From Ophioderma brevispina (Eukaryota > Echinodermata > Ophiuroidea > Amphilepidida > Ophiodermatidae), in assembly GCA_023653785.1 (NCBI GenBank), contig JAMKCH010010266.1, positions 1 through 64,000 on the forward strand: 64,000 nucleotides of DNA. The letters run 5' to 3'. Under the pieces are notes generated by a model. It saw nothing but the letters and a program-made list of their open reading frames with translations, made no database searches and was not told the DNA's origin. The translations under genes and the position numbers were made by a program. Shown here in pieces: positions 36,170 to 48,270 of the stretch (positions within the stretch are counted from its first letter, which is position 1; each line of letters opens with the position of its first letter).

Positions 36170-36645
36170 TATTTTCTACATTTGTCAGGTTGACGCGGTC
36201 AGTGGGATTTAAAGTCAGCAGTGTCAGCAGCTGCTGACAGGCCCCCTTAAAATATTTGCTGCCTCCGGGCCCCCTCAGACACATCTTAGTCTCACTATCT
36301 CACTAAAGTGCGATATTGCGTGCTTCTTGAAGCTAAAGGTCCCCACCTTAAGCTGCTGACAGGGCCCTTTTCCTTAAATCCGCCACTGACGCGGGGGGGG
36401 GGGGGGGGGGTGCGTTGTGCGACCGCACCCCCCCAAAAAAAAAACCACAAAAGGATAAAAAGGTCCAAAATTTAGAGAAATTTTGCCATGAAAGTCCACA
36501 TTTTGGTGATAACATGTTCAAAAAGTCAAAAAAAGGACCATTTTAGGGGGTTAGATCACTGTACCGAAAAAGGTCCACTTTTTCGAAGTCCCGCACCCCC
36601 CCCCAAAAAAAAAAATAATTCCTGCGTACGGCCCTGATCGCAAAG
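36170..36645 (+). repeat. Composite repeat with G run and GTACGGCCCTGATC end
   Basis: Paired gctgctgacagg motifs (36231, 36354), a run of 18 G near 36394, then two gcaccccccc-aaaaaaaa blocks (36425, 36591), closing with cctgcgtacggccctgatcgc. The closing motif looks like the conserved end of a dispersed element, but the family was not identified. Confidence 0.5.
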
Positions 36646-37229
36646 CTTGCTTAGTTCTTCTTGTACTTTAGTAAACCTGTAAAATTCATCTCAACTTGTA
36701 AAACAACCTTATAATAAAGTTATGACTAAAAATGTTAAACCCATAAAACTAAACATGAAGTGAGAAGGGATACTAAACATGTATTTTGTACGTCCAAAAG
36801 GTTGCAATTGTTATTGTACTAAATTGCGTATTCCAATTATTCTATCTTTGTATCAAGAATTATTAGAGGTTAATGATGAATATTTTGGGTAGACGTTTCA
36901 TATAGAAGTCCAGGATTTGCAAATGAGGTATTGCCATTCATTCCGTCAGCGCTACGGCACAAGTAATACAGCGCAGAAGGAATCAATTGTAGCATCGAGT
37001 GCATTGGCAAAAACCAATGCAAGTGCGTGGGTGAACTAGTGGGTTTGACCACATTTGGGGGACGATTTTGTTTTCAATAAAATCAAAAGGAATTCATTTC
37101 CCGGAACATTCACTGTTATGTAGTAATGAAAAAATGGGGGTATGGACGAGGTGTCCAAAGGTAACTCAATTTTAATAAAACACCTTAAAATTTTGTTTTG
37201 ATATTTTAGAATTTTATTTATATTGTAAA

Positions 37230-38065
37230 ATTTTATTTAGATATGTTTTGCATGAAGAAAGAAGAAGCAACCATTTCCAAAAGTAAAATCTGTCTTTCTT
37301 ACGGCCTTTCTGATTGAATAATTACATGACCTCTTCATTTAAAGGGATAAACAACAATAATGCGAGAGAGTAAAAATGTGGAAATTCAATTTTTTCGCTC
37401 TTAAATCAAAGATATGTATGTACAATTCCATATAACTACTTTAATGTAAGAATAAAAAGTATTTGAGGAAATTTGTTATACCGTATCCCACAAATAGACA
37501 TACAGCGATGGTGTCTCAAAATCTACACTAAACTGATTGTGGTTAACACCAATACAGAATAAACAAAGATCAATAACGTTTGCTTGAGGTCAAACTGTAC
37601 TGGTTTTGTTGCACAATATTACGCTTATATTCACAGGGATTTTTTTTTTAAATCTCAGAATCGGATAAAAAGTACTGCCTTGTCTTTAATACACGGATTT
37701 TAAGCCAACCACTTGCAAGTTATGTTAGCACTTCCATGCCAGTAACAAAAATACAAAAATTTGAATTCCCGCAAATCTTTTTTAGGGATACCTTAAATTT
37801 GTTGAAATGTTATTGATTCATTCAATAAATCGGCAGGCCATTCTGGGGGTGGGGGAGGGGGTTAGGGGGGAGGGGGTTAAGATCATCAAGCGTGACAAGA
37901 AACATCACTTTTTGGCCTTTCCGTACGGCAAATACATGTAACAGCTGATTAGATGGGCAAACATGTGGTGTGATTCGTGTGTTCAATCACGCGTTCGCGG
38001 TTTTGGTGTTGTATAGTGTGTCGATGATTGGTTTGTTTAGAAAATGACAACCATTCGCGTCAAGT
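37230..38065 (+). repeat. Dispersed repeat R, copy 2, interrupted
   Basis: The left part (gaagcaaccatttcc, near 37260) and right part (gtacggcaaata, gattagatgggcaaacat, tgtgattcgtgtgttcaatcacgc, 37925-37995) correspond to one continuous stretch at 33080-33350. The sequence between them, including a G-rich tract, is extra here. Confidence 0.58.
37845..37877 (+). other. Potential G-quadruplex tract
   Basis: Five runs of at least five G, separated by t, a, tta and a. This exceeds the usual four-run quadruplex pattern with very short loops. Confidence 0.8.
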
Positions 38066-38667
38066 AAACCCCCAAGGTCAAATTAAACAGCAAGTTGTTA
38101 GGTGTATGTATGTATCGTCGCAGTTATTGTATTGCTAAAAATCAATTGAAATCTATATTTTGGTGAATATGACATGTCTGAGAGCGCATACAACTAATTG
38201 GTTATCTGCTAATGGACGGTGTTTATGATGTGTTTCACGGTTGAATTGGAATAACTCATGTTTAGATGATTGAGCGGTAAAATTGCACTTGATTGCCTGT
38301 CTGTTGCCCTGGCCTCGTTTCGGTACAAGCTCTTAATTGCTTTGAGATTGTTTACTTATAAAGAACTACTGAACTAATTCTAAAACGGATGAAGTTGATG
38401 GAGTACCTTTTGGTAATTTCCATCATTTGAATATTTTTTTTCTATTTCCAAATCGTAAACTGAGTCTTGTTTATACACTAATATTAGCCATCAACAGTTT
38501 TCTTCCAAATATATAGTAAACTATATATGTTTAAATATTTAAAAATGTAAATATTAATTTTGTACGAATCATGTTCACTATTACTGCGAGAGTACACACA
38601 CATTTGATCGGATTTTTCTATCATATATGTGATAATTTTGATAATTTTATAATTCTATGTTAATTAA

Positions 38668-39004
38668 AGGGGCATTTCGTGACCCACAACCTCGTCCCCC
38701 CGACTTACCTAAAAAAGTTGAGATTTTTATATCACCTGAACCGTTAGCCTTAGTAATCCACGTGTACCTAATCTTACGTGCAAATTCGGTCGTATCTGTA
38801 AGAAATTCGCAATTTTGTATTTTCTGTCCGTAAACGGCCAGAAATTACAGCACAGTGGCCTATGGGACCGTGGGAAATAAGCAATCGCTCATAACACAAA
38901 ACCGCAAGATCGGGATCAACTCAAATTTTGTGCATAAGCTTTTCTCAAGGATATCTAGCGAACAATGAATAAAACTGAAGGTGCTGGAATCACGAAATGC
39001 ACCT
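38668..39004. mobile_element. T2-type MITE family A, copy 2
   Basis: This is the best-preserved family A copy, 337 bp. Terminal inverted repeats AGGGGCATTTCGTGA and AGGTGCATTTCGTGATTCC (right end reverse-complemented) are flanked by TTAA on both sides (38664-38667, 39005-39008). The internal sequence matches copy 1 at 8475 and contains the same short ccgtaaacgg hairpin. It is non-coding and must have relied on a transposase in trans. Confidence 0.88.
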
Positions 39005-39204
39005 TTAATATTTGAAACTGTGTCTGTATAACACAGTTCAATTCGTCTGAAAAAAAAACACCATTGGCTGATTTTGCGGCAAGTATCTATTGTATCCACG
39101 CACTTCGTGTATTGTTTCAATTTCAACTTTTTTATTTCACTTAAATTATACAGAAAGTATTTTAATACTGAAGTTTTCAAATGCATGGAGGAATTTAGAG
39201 CCTC

Positions 39205-39520
39205 ACATAGATACACTCAATATATTTCTTACCTTGTATTTGGCTACAGAAATGTCTTAAAAGTTAAACAAAATGTGATTTTGATTGTTCCAATGTGATG
39301 TGACACATAGGCTCAATTTCCTATTTGCTCGGTTGCTCCAATACAAAAAAAAAAAAGAAGAAATTTCACAATTTTTGTACCAAAGAAATAATTCTCAGTT
39401 TAATCCTTTCAGAAGGAGATATTTTTGATGGAAAGCTTTATATCAGTGCAAAATTCAAGGCTCTCAATTTTATATTACGACACATGATCTGTGAAATCTC
39501 TCGTTGCAATGTTGTATGAA
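39205..39520 (+). repeat. Repeat family O, copy 3
   Basis: It matches the copy at 39750 closely (tcaatatatttctta, ggctacagaaatgtcttaaaag, ttgctccaatac, accaaagaaataattct, cctttcaga-ggaga) and ends with ctctcgttgcaatg, the family's terminal motif. It starts shortly after the family A element at 38668. Non-coding. Confidence 0.65.
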
Positions 39521-39744
39521 TCTGAGGAAGACTGAGTAAAGATCCAATGGATTAGTAGTTCCATTAGTCACATTCTTCCTTTTTTAGCTGCTTTTGAAGT
39601 AAACATTAAAAAATAGGTTCAGAGTGATATTCCACACTCTTATTCCAGTTCAACGTAGCGCAACAATCAAGTGGAATTGCTGATAGAGGAGAGATTATAA
39701 ATTCAAGGATCAACGAAGGATTTTGAGGCTGCCATACATTGCGT

Positions 39745-40000
39745 CACACGATTAAACACTCAATAAATTTCTTTACACCGTGTATCTAGCTACAGAATGT
39801 CTTAAAAGTGAGACGAGTGATTTTGATTTGTATTTCAATATAAAACATAGGATGAATTCCGCATTTGCTCCAATATGAAATTTGTAGAAAACTCACCATT
39901 TTTGTATCAAAGAAATAATTCTTAGCAATACCCTTTCAGATGAGGACACTTTTGATGAAAAACTTTTACATCTGTGCAAAGATCCAAGGGATTATTATTA
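39745..40000 (+). repeat. Repeat family O, copy 4
   Basis: A second direct copy about 540 bp downstream of the one at 39205, with the same motif order but a truncated right end. It lies just before the family C element at 40092. Confidence 0.62.
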
Positions 40001-40091
40001 ATTCAACACTTTCTTTGTATTAGTTTTAATATATTTTATACCTGTAGGGCCTATGTAAGGCATTCTACAAACGGTACTTCTGTTAAGTTAA

Positions 40092-40446
40092 AAGGGGATG
40101 GCCCGATTTAAGAATATGAAGTTTTCATCTTGATAGCTTGGCCGTCACTCCCAAACCCCATCTGTAAAGTTTCACGCCGACTTTTCAATCCGTTTTGATG
40201 CGAGAGCTAAAAACGTGATTTTGTAAGCCCCATAGAGTACTGTGTAAAATTAATATTGGTCGACCTCAAAATGGGGCACATTTTCGCTCATAACATTCAA
40301 AACCAAACATCCTATAGTCCTGAGAATTTCACATGGTACAGTCAGAAAAATAGTAGCATTCTTCCATACCAAAATGTCACCACTTCCGGTAAAATCTGGG
40401 GTTTCTGAGGAGGACGAGGCTATTAGCGCTGCGGGGCCATGGCCCT
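40092..40446 (+). mobile_element. T2-type MITE family C, copy 3
   Basis: A 355-bp copy beginning aaggggatggcccgattta and ending gggccatggccct, flanked by TTAA at 40088-40091 and 40447-40450. It aligns throughout with the copies at 9057 (inverse) and 29431. A short reverse-strand open frame over its right part is incidental. A lone family C terminus (aaatcgggtcatc-ccccttt) is also visible at 41088-41106. Confidence 0.85.
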
Positions 40447-41109
40447 TTAAACAAAGAAGTAACTGGTCGTAACCAAATAGAAAGTCCTCTGATCGATTAA
40501 AATACACCTGATGAGCGATTTTGACGTTATAACCAACAGAGGCAATTGTTATTCCCCACTCTATCCGATCAATGTATGGTTGGACAACAATGACAATGAA
40601 TCGGAGATAGGCACTGAAGTAGTCCTGGTTTCTATAGATGAGCCGGTGACATGTGAAACGTCAACGTTGGGCACTAACAAAGCACTGCCCGGCAGTAGGC
40701 GTGCGCACCTACAGGGCACTTGCTTTTTAAAATTCATAAAAAAAAAAACGTCCAATTTAAAAAAAAAAAAATGTGACCACATAAGTTCCAAGTCCCTCGA
40801 TCGATATCGGTCACATTCCTGAACACAGCTGGGCTTTGGGCGCTCATCACTGCATTACCGCATCTGCATGTGCACGCGCACCCGGTTTTTCTAAACCCAA
40901 TAGTACGATCAGTAAAGGCATGATTATCCAATCAAGATTGGACCATGTTAGGAGCGTCCGTATCATGATACACGCGGGCCCCGATCAGCATACTCTCAGT
41001 TGAATATCCTGACACCACCACAAGCCATTACCCAATGACTTGTGGATCGCAAAGAAGAAATCCATCAGATATAAACCTTATATAATTAAATCGGGTCATC
41101 CCCCTTTAA

Positions 41110-42775
41110 ATAATACAATACTCAGAAGGTAACCTCATTACATAGCCCTATATTAAAGATCGATTCTAATCCCATTTCATAAGTTTGCTTCTACTTCGTA
41201 TTTAGTTTGGAATAATACTTTGTCCCATTAGCTAAAGATGTTTTCGTAACATTTGATAGAGCCACTAAAGATCACCATGACTTGAATAGACCATGCCCCT
41301 TATCCTCCCTTAGACATTCCTCGCTAAAGGATGTTCTTTATACTCGCAACGGGTAATGATGCACTAACTGTATTCAGGTATTTTACAATTAAGCGTTCCC
41401 AGTTTTTTCAAAGAACAATGGATTTAACTACATACCATCGATTGAAATTCATTTACATATCGAATCAAAGATATCACTTTTCCGCACAAATTTATGAATG
41501 TCAGAGCATGTCTCTGAGTATATTTGGCGCAAAATTTTTAAAAACAAAAAAACACGCGTTTTTTTTTAATTTAGAAGATTTTTTAACACTTTTATCGGCG
41601 TTCGATTCTAATGAGGGTCGTGAGTAAATTTTATAGCAGAAAACGTACCTAAAATATAAAAAATAATAGGCTATAGGATCTAACTAAGGATTTAAAAATA
41701 AATTAAGAAATAACATTGCTGGAATGAGCGGGAACGGGATGACCTAAATACCGTCATAGTATGTATGCGATGGGTCTGCAGTGTGAATAACGTCAACAAA
41801 TAGATTTGATAAATATTTCATATCAGAGACATGCGTAATATTAAACAAAGCGTGGCTAATATTTTATTGATAATTGATACTGTATAGTTTAACCCGAATA
41901 ACATAACATCATGATCATGACATATCCTCATTTAGGCCATTTTCATTATCATTTAATTTCATTTCTAGCAAATCAACTGTAAGGCAATGGAATTGGCTAT
42001 ACCAACCGTTTGCTAAATGTTTTAGTCTCGTCCCTATGGTATACGCGCTATCTGACCCATTAGCAGTATATCGCGTCCCAGAAAATGGTTCTTTCTTCAG
42101 CAATTCTCCGCGATGAAGAAAAAGACGATCTGGCTCATCCGATTTCTAATACTCCAATTGACAATACTGTTCAGTTCGTATAGAAGATCGGTTGAACAGT
42201 TATGCTCCATGTAATGAAATATTTTGATAGAGTCTCCCGAGGCATGAAGTGCATGTACAGCTATAAATTATAACGTAGCAACGACGCTGTAACATTGGAA
42301 TTAGGTAAAAAATGCTACAAACAGAAATTTGTGTTTTGTTTATGTCAATGATTATAAACAATCAGTTACACCAGAAAAACGAACCGTTAATCAAGCTTAA
42401 AGGTTGTGACCCATTGTTGCAAATTCTTTTAACGATACCTTTACTTTGTGATCATACATGTTTTAAGACTCGTGGCAAATTCGTTCACTCGATTTTTGTT
42501 CTGAAAGTGGTCGGCACTGATCTTATGTAAATGTTAGCAATTTTTATAACTAATATCTTTCACTTTTTACTAAAACTGATTTGAGTCTATTGCTTATAAT
42601 CCACATTTAATAATAAGGATGGGAATAGATTCAAAGAGTTACTGTGAAAGATAGTCAGATTGTATATCCATTGAGAGTCGGTCTACTGTGCCTCGCATCC
42701 ATTCTATAATTATGGTAATTATGTAAAGCATTATAACTTTCAAACGTAACATATGTTTCCACTTAATTCGCACAT
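41110..42775. other. No recognisable feature
   Basis: Contains an open frame of 98 codons (41331-41627, plus) with biased AT-rich codons and no known motif. Probably intronic noise. Confidence 0.45.
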
Positions 42776-42783
42776 GTACTTAA

Positions 42784-43346
42784 GGACATGATGGTCTTAA
42801 AAAACTATTTAGACATTGTGCAATGGACCCTTACTGAAATCACTTCACAAATTTGAAAACATTTGGATGTTTACACTGTAAAACGTAAGACAGCACGTGG
42901 CATTTCGTGCATTCATGCCACGGAGAATCAAGGTGTTACATTCCTGCCAGAATTACCAGTGTATCTACCGTGTTTGTGACACAATTCAAAAGCATTCAAC
43001 GGCCTTCGACATTGTTCCTTCAGGATTTGTAGTAAGATAATTATCTGGCAAGTGAAATGTGGATTAGCTGGTATTAGCACATATACAATAGCAATGGGCT
43101 GTTAGCTAACTGCATGCGTTTCAATTTTTAAAAGATCACTTTTGGCAGCATATCAGCATCCCTTGGGTTGAGGAGTGAAGTCGTTACAAGGAAAATAATA
43201 TTATTCTTTTCCCTTTTTTACAAAATGTAAAACCCAAATTTGATTCAATTTGTGGATTAATTTCAGTATAACAATAACATTAATTCTTATTATTATAAGT
43301 CCCATTCCAATTAGTCTGAATATTTTTTCATCCCCATCGTGTCCCT
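42784..43346. mobile_element. T2-type MITE family M, copy 2
   Basis: Left end ggacatgatgg, right end (inverse) agggacacgatgggg, TTAA at 42780-42783 and 43347-43350. The inner arm block with acatttggatgt and actgtaaaacg matches the copy at 17500. Arms are more diverged than in copy 1. Confidence 0.75.
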
Positions 43347-43811
43347 TTAATGTTGAATGACTACGGCATGATCGAGATGTCACATCAATGTTGTACAAAG
43401 TGGAGTTTTTGATTGGCGAAAAAAAAAAAAAAAAAAACTCTACAAAATGCATTGCAAAATGATTATAAAAATCAATAAAATAATAATATTAAATCACAAT
43501 GTGAACGATTTCCACTGGTAAATTACCACATAAACCAACTCTACAGCTCGCAGCGACATTCACTCTTCTTGCTTTGATCGATTCAGTAAAATGTCATGAA
43601 TGGAGCTAATCAATCAAATCGAATTATCGACAACTATAGCGCTCTCACATTATATGTTCATGTCTACACCAATGTCTTACATAGATCTATACTAATGTAC
43701 AATGGTTGACATGCTACGACATTGGTGTTGTACCGTATCATGTGCAAACAAATATTAGACTAGTTTATCATGTTTATGTCGGATCAGTAATAATTTCATT
43801 ACGTCACTTAC

Positions 43812-43990
43812 TTATAGCAGCTGTACTGCCTCCAAGTGTGCCAGTGCGGCATAGAAGTTCCCCGAAGCTCATGACCATTCCCATGAACGGAATGTCTAGA
43901 ATGAACCCTGCTATTACAATCATCCATCCTCTCTTGTTGAAACCGTGAAAGGTACCGTGACGAAATGAATCTCGCGCCGGTTCAGTGATT
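43812..43990 (-). CDS. MCT-like transporter exon 1 (TM1)
   Basis: Read right to left, the exon translates to a short polar stretch, then F-N-K-R-G-W-M-I-V-I-A-G-F-I-L-D and on through S-F-G-E-L-L to S-T-A-A-I-S. This fits the SLC16 N terminus, where a G-W motif precedes TM1 and an S-F-G motif follows it; the usual D-G-G-W-G-W is here K-R-G-W. The exon ends in a textbook donor (gtaagt, at 43811 and below) one base into a codon, so it is phase 1. The first in-frame ATG is at 43923-43921, just before TM1. The frame stays open upstream to a TGA at 44016-44014, so either translation starts at this internal Met or an upstream exon supplies the start. The right-hand border is therefore uncertain. 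Confidence 0.7.
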
Positions 43991-44079
43991 GGAAGCTTCC
44001 TCGCGAAGAATAGTCAAGATGGAGGGGACTCTCACCGGCAGGTCTATTCAAATTAAGGTGAGACTAATCACTGGAGACA

Positions 44080-44145
44080 GATGGCGAAGCCGGCCTGGTA
44101 ATCAGTGGGGTAACGCGCCTTGTATGTTCGAGCCTGTAATATGGT
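44080..44145 (+). mobile_element. SINE-like tRNA head fragment
   Basis: agccggcctggtaatcagtg then gggtaacgcgccttgtatg and gttcgagcc look like a tRNA-derived A box to B box layout. It lies just upstream (in gene direction) of MCT exon 1. No SINE tail was recognised. Confidence 0.45.
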
Positions 44146-44765
44146 AAATAAGATAAGTCGTGGATATTATCTGCTTTTTATGAACAAACCATAAGGATGT
44201 TGGCTGAGTAGACCATCATTCCGCCCTATCCTGTTTTCCCGAACTGAGGTTCATTTTGAGGTCAAATCGAACGTCGACAGCCAATGTTGAAATACACCAA
44301 TTAAGTATGTTGCTTCAATCATTAAAACATAGAAAGACAAGCTCCTCTGATTTGCATCTTGTGTTTCCTTATTTCGTAATGTTTTACTATGACTTGGTCC
44401 TAATCGAGTCTACCAATGGAGGGTCCGAGGATTATCTACCTGCCAAGTTGGGGTCGAGACTGCAATACATGGTACACAGGCTTTCCAAGACAAACGTGGG
44501 TGAATGAGTGATATTCCAGTTTATCTACCCTGTAGGGTTCACCTAACGTAGAAATAACAGTATATTGTTGCTTAATTAGTCAGTATCACTTGTATTGGTG
44601 TAGTCATTGAGCACTTTCTCAAATTGTTTTACACTGGGTGTGCCGGCGCGGAGATCGAATGCCCGAACTTACCCCTTTAGCCTATGGAGTAATTGCAGTA
44701 ATAGTGTATTAGAAGAGCACAACGAACAAATAAATATACAACTATACGGTTAAGAGGCTACACAT

Positions 44766-44970
44766 TGTTGAATAAGGCGTCGCTTGATACTTCATTTTGT
44801 AATAAATGTCTTCCACAGGGAAAAAAAGAAGAGGTGGAGAGAGAAAGAGAGAAAGGAGAGAGAGACCAGCTTAACCAAATATTTTACAAAATTGTGTCAT
44901 AATGTATTTTAAATTTTTTTTCTAAAAAAACAGTAATGTCAAGTGTAAGAAATTTTGAGATATAGTAATG
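44766..44970 (+). repeat. Direct repeat X, left copy
   Basis: ttgaataaggcgtcgcttga, tacttcattttgtaa, a GA-rich stretch, gagagaccagct, then attttacaaaattgtgtca and atgtcaagtgtaagaaa. It is matched at 45929-46140. Confidence 0.8.
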
Positions 44971-45029
44971 GGAATGTAACGGATGTTTTTTGGTTTATTT
45001 TTTTTCATATCTCAATTTTGACACCAATG

Positions 45030-45820
45030 TTTTTCAATACAGAATTTCATGGGAGAAACTGAACATCATGGGTGTCATTTTTAATGGTGGTTCTTGGGAG
45101 TTTTATAAGGGGGCAAAATTTGTACCGGGGTAAACATAAAAGTGTTGTTTTAAAAATGTTTTAAAATTATACACAGTAGTTGGGTTGCTAATAGGGTTTC
45201 TAAAAAGGTATAGTTTGCATATTTACGACCTATTGTTTTAGTACAATAGGCTCAGAAATTCAAGGTCATTATTTCTATAATGATCCGATTTTTGTGAAAC
45301 CGGTTTGTAAATTCGTTTTCATTGGGTCATACCAAACAAGAAAATGTATAAGATTCGGTGTTTCACCTTTCAACGTGAGACTTTTAGAGATATAAATAGT
45401 GGTCTCCCATAGAACCTGGACCACGACATATTGCTCTCTTAATTATTATCACAACGTCATTGACAACGCCACCTTTATATTTCGGCTTCTGTAAGCATAA
45501 ACGAACAATTTGGCACCATTGTTAGAACAAACCGATGATCTGAAATTTTACCCCAGTGGACCTTGAACCTGTTTTTAACTTGTAACTTTGTACTATAACA
45601 CTCTCAGGTAGGGCAACTATACCTTTTTGTAATCCGTGAAAGGGACTGAACATGATGGTAGAACTGTTTAAACACATTTTACCCCCTTTTATATTTTGCG
45701 CCCTGTATAAACCAGTGTAAACTTGGCCCCCCTAGAATTCATCCAAGAACACATTTTAAAAAATGACACCCATGATTTTTGGAATCCTCATACAATTTTG
45801 ATTAGAAAAACCTTGGTTGC
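45030..45820. repeat. Fold-back between direct repeats X
   Basis: catcatgggtgtcattttt (about 45065) pairs with aaaaatgacacccatgattt (about 45760); ggttcttgg pairs with ccaagaac; gggggcaaaat pairs with ttttaccccct / attttgcgccc; tttctaaaaaggtatag pairs with ctatacctttttgtaa. The centre lies near 45440. Confidence 0.65.
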
Positions 45821-45928
45821 AAGATTGTATATGAAATTTTCACAAAAATACAGTTCCACATGTACTATATTTTTGGAAACCTTTCAATTAAGCAATTTAT
45901 ACCGTGAAAGAGGCACATACAAGCAGTG

Positions 45929-46003
45929 TTGAAGAAGGCGTCGCTTGATACTTCATTTTGTAAATAAAATGTCTTCACAGAGGAAAGACACGAAGAGAGA
46001 TGT

Positions 46004-46036
<33 letters not shown>

Positions 46037-46140
46037 CCAGCTAACCAAAATATTTTACAAAATTGTGTCATTAATGTATTTTAATTTTTTTCTTAAAAAC
46101 ATTAAATGTCAAGTGTAAGAAATGTTTGGAAGATATTTTT
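45929..46140 (+). repeat. Direct repeat X, right copy
   Basis: Second copy of the segment at 44766 in the same orientation, about 1.16 kb away. A phrase that precedes it (ttttggaaacctttcaattaagcaattta, at 45868) is also repeated just after it, at 46138. Confidence 0.8.
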
Positions 46141-46943
46141 GGAAACCTTTCAATTAAGCAATTTATGTTTATTTTTTTTTCCTATTAAACATTTCATTAA
46201 AATATTTTATTACATTTCTGAGACCCGATATAACATTCTGTCAATCATGTATTGAACGTTTTAATCATTTTTGCGTTTGCTGTAAAACAGGCCATAGACA
46301 ACAATATCAAAGGAGAGTGTATCTGTAGACTGATTTCAATGAAATATCCGCTAAGAGTTAAAAGCGACCTATCTATTCAATTGCCATCGGATATCAACTG
46401 AATACTGAGTTAAATGCATCAAACATTAGGTAATGTTATTTCTAGTGAGTAGAAACCGGTTAATACAAATTACTTACAGTGATACGATTGTATTGCTAAA
46501 TCAACCAGGTTACTGTGTTTCAAAATAGAATCAAATTAACCGTAAAAGTTTGTTATTTCATTTTACTCTATGTATGGTACTAATTGCTCTTATGTACAAC
46601 AATGATGGGAACACAAATGATTCTGCCACTAGCAATGTGAAATATTTGGAAACGTATAACACTGGGTATTCTATGGTAGTGCTTACCGGAAACCTTTGTC
46701 TGGTAAAGTAATAAATGAAATCGATGACATCTTGATGTCTGCCTTTGGTTTAAATGTCGGTCAATCGGTCAAACGAAAGCGGTGAAAGTCGTAGGTAGTT
46801 TGAAGACTTAACAAAAATGTCCAGGTGCGCTGATGGTATCTCCTGTTCCGACTTATCTTAACCGTCTTGTGTTTTTATGACTACAAACTTGTGACTATCA
46901 GTTTTATATAACTTCACAACTATAGAAACAAGACAGTTGGATT

Positions 46944-47099
46944 GGGTGTTTCAGTAAGGTGACGCACTTCTTTCTGACACACTTATGAATTCGGAAACCT
47001 TAACGGAATAAACCACATAAACCGTGTAGCTTATTCCGTTCAGGTTTCCAAATTCATAGGTGTGTCAGAAAGAAGTGTGTCACCTTACAGAAACACCCA
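46944..47099. repeat. Near-perfect 156-bp hairpin with AACGGAATAA core
   Basis: The left arm starts gggtgtttcagtaaggtgac and runs through acttctttctgacacac to aacggaataa. The right arm repeats all of this in inverse. The loop is about 20 bp. Arms differ at only a handful of sites, so the copy is recent or maintained. Confidence 0.85.
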
Positions 47100-47459
47100 C
47101 AGAAATGCCCGTTTTGTTATGAAGATGCAACTGAAAGCCCTGAGAGTATTCGGCAAGTTGGTTCAAAAGTATTTCCTGCACTATAACAAAATATGCTCAT
47201 GGAAGCCGCAAGAAGAAACTGATCAAAACTGGTATAGCATCTGTCAACTTTATTAAGCTAATTCGACTGTATATGCTGTCGAAAAGGGTCTTATGCAGAA
47301 CAAACTGATTGATATTGAACTCAGCGATGCTTAGCCCATATTGTCAGATTGTTGATAACAATGCCTATTTTGTGAGTTGGTACAATAGTCATATCCCCAT
47401 AAAAGAGGTCACGCTGACCTTTACCAATAACGTGAGGCCTCGTTTACCAAGGTCATCAG

Positions 47460-47785
47460 AATTTTATTGCTTTGAATAGAGTGGCCATTCGTTATTGCAC
47501 CATTTCTGTAAAATTGAAGCCCCTCGCCATTCAGCACAATATTTTTTCTTTGCCATTATTTATAGACGATACAAAAGCATCTGTGTGTGACAAAATAGTT
47601 TGAGAAGAACATTGCTTTTGAAAATCATATCCCCCGTCATGTCCAAAAGTGTCAAAATTCACCATTGACGTCATATGAAAAAATTATTGAAAGTTCACGG
47701 AACCAGGTCAAAATTTGAGATCAAAATGCTTGCCAGATATGTTTTTAATAGCAATCTACTGGTCTAATAGAGATTTCAAAGGGTT
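47460..47785 (-). repeat. Partial copy of the 48271 fold-back arm
   Basis: It follows the right arm of 48271-49302: ctttgccattat-tatag, gagaagaacattgctttt, gtcaaaattc-ccattgac, ggaacca-gtcaaaa, tcaaaatgcttgccagat and gcaatctact. Only one arm is recognisable. Confidence 0.7.
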
Positions 47786-48270
47786 CATCTGCACACATCT
47801 ATTCATATAGGCCTATCCTATACGATTTTATTATGCTACACATACACATGTAGAAGTATTAAGACATCAAAATATACAATATTGGCTTTACACCAACAAC
47901 AATGATGATGGTCGCAGTAGAGTGGGTCATGAAATATGGGATAAAAGACTATGTACTTAATAAATAGGCTGTGTTTCAAGCATTCAATGTACTGCAGCTA
48001 GCCATGCCAACATATCAAACACACCACAGACAAACGTATGTTTACACTTAGACCCAGCTACGGAATCACTAAACCCACAAATTGGCCACCCCACCTCACA
48101 TACCTTTACCCACGGACATACATACACATATACACCTATTAAGAATCCTGAAATAATCCTATTTATAGTCTAAATAAATTGGATATCGATTATTGGCTTC
48201 TGCAAAACGGAGGTTGAAGTACTCTGGACAAATAGTATTGAAAACATCTACAACTTCAGTGTAGATAGGA

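Noticed and set aside
44766..46140. LTR retrotransposon, based on paired direct repeats
   Set aside because: No TG...CA ends, primer-binding site, polypurine tract or gag/pol frames; the interior is a fold-back instead.
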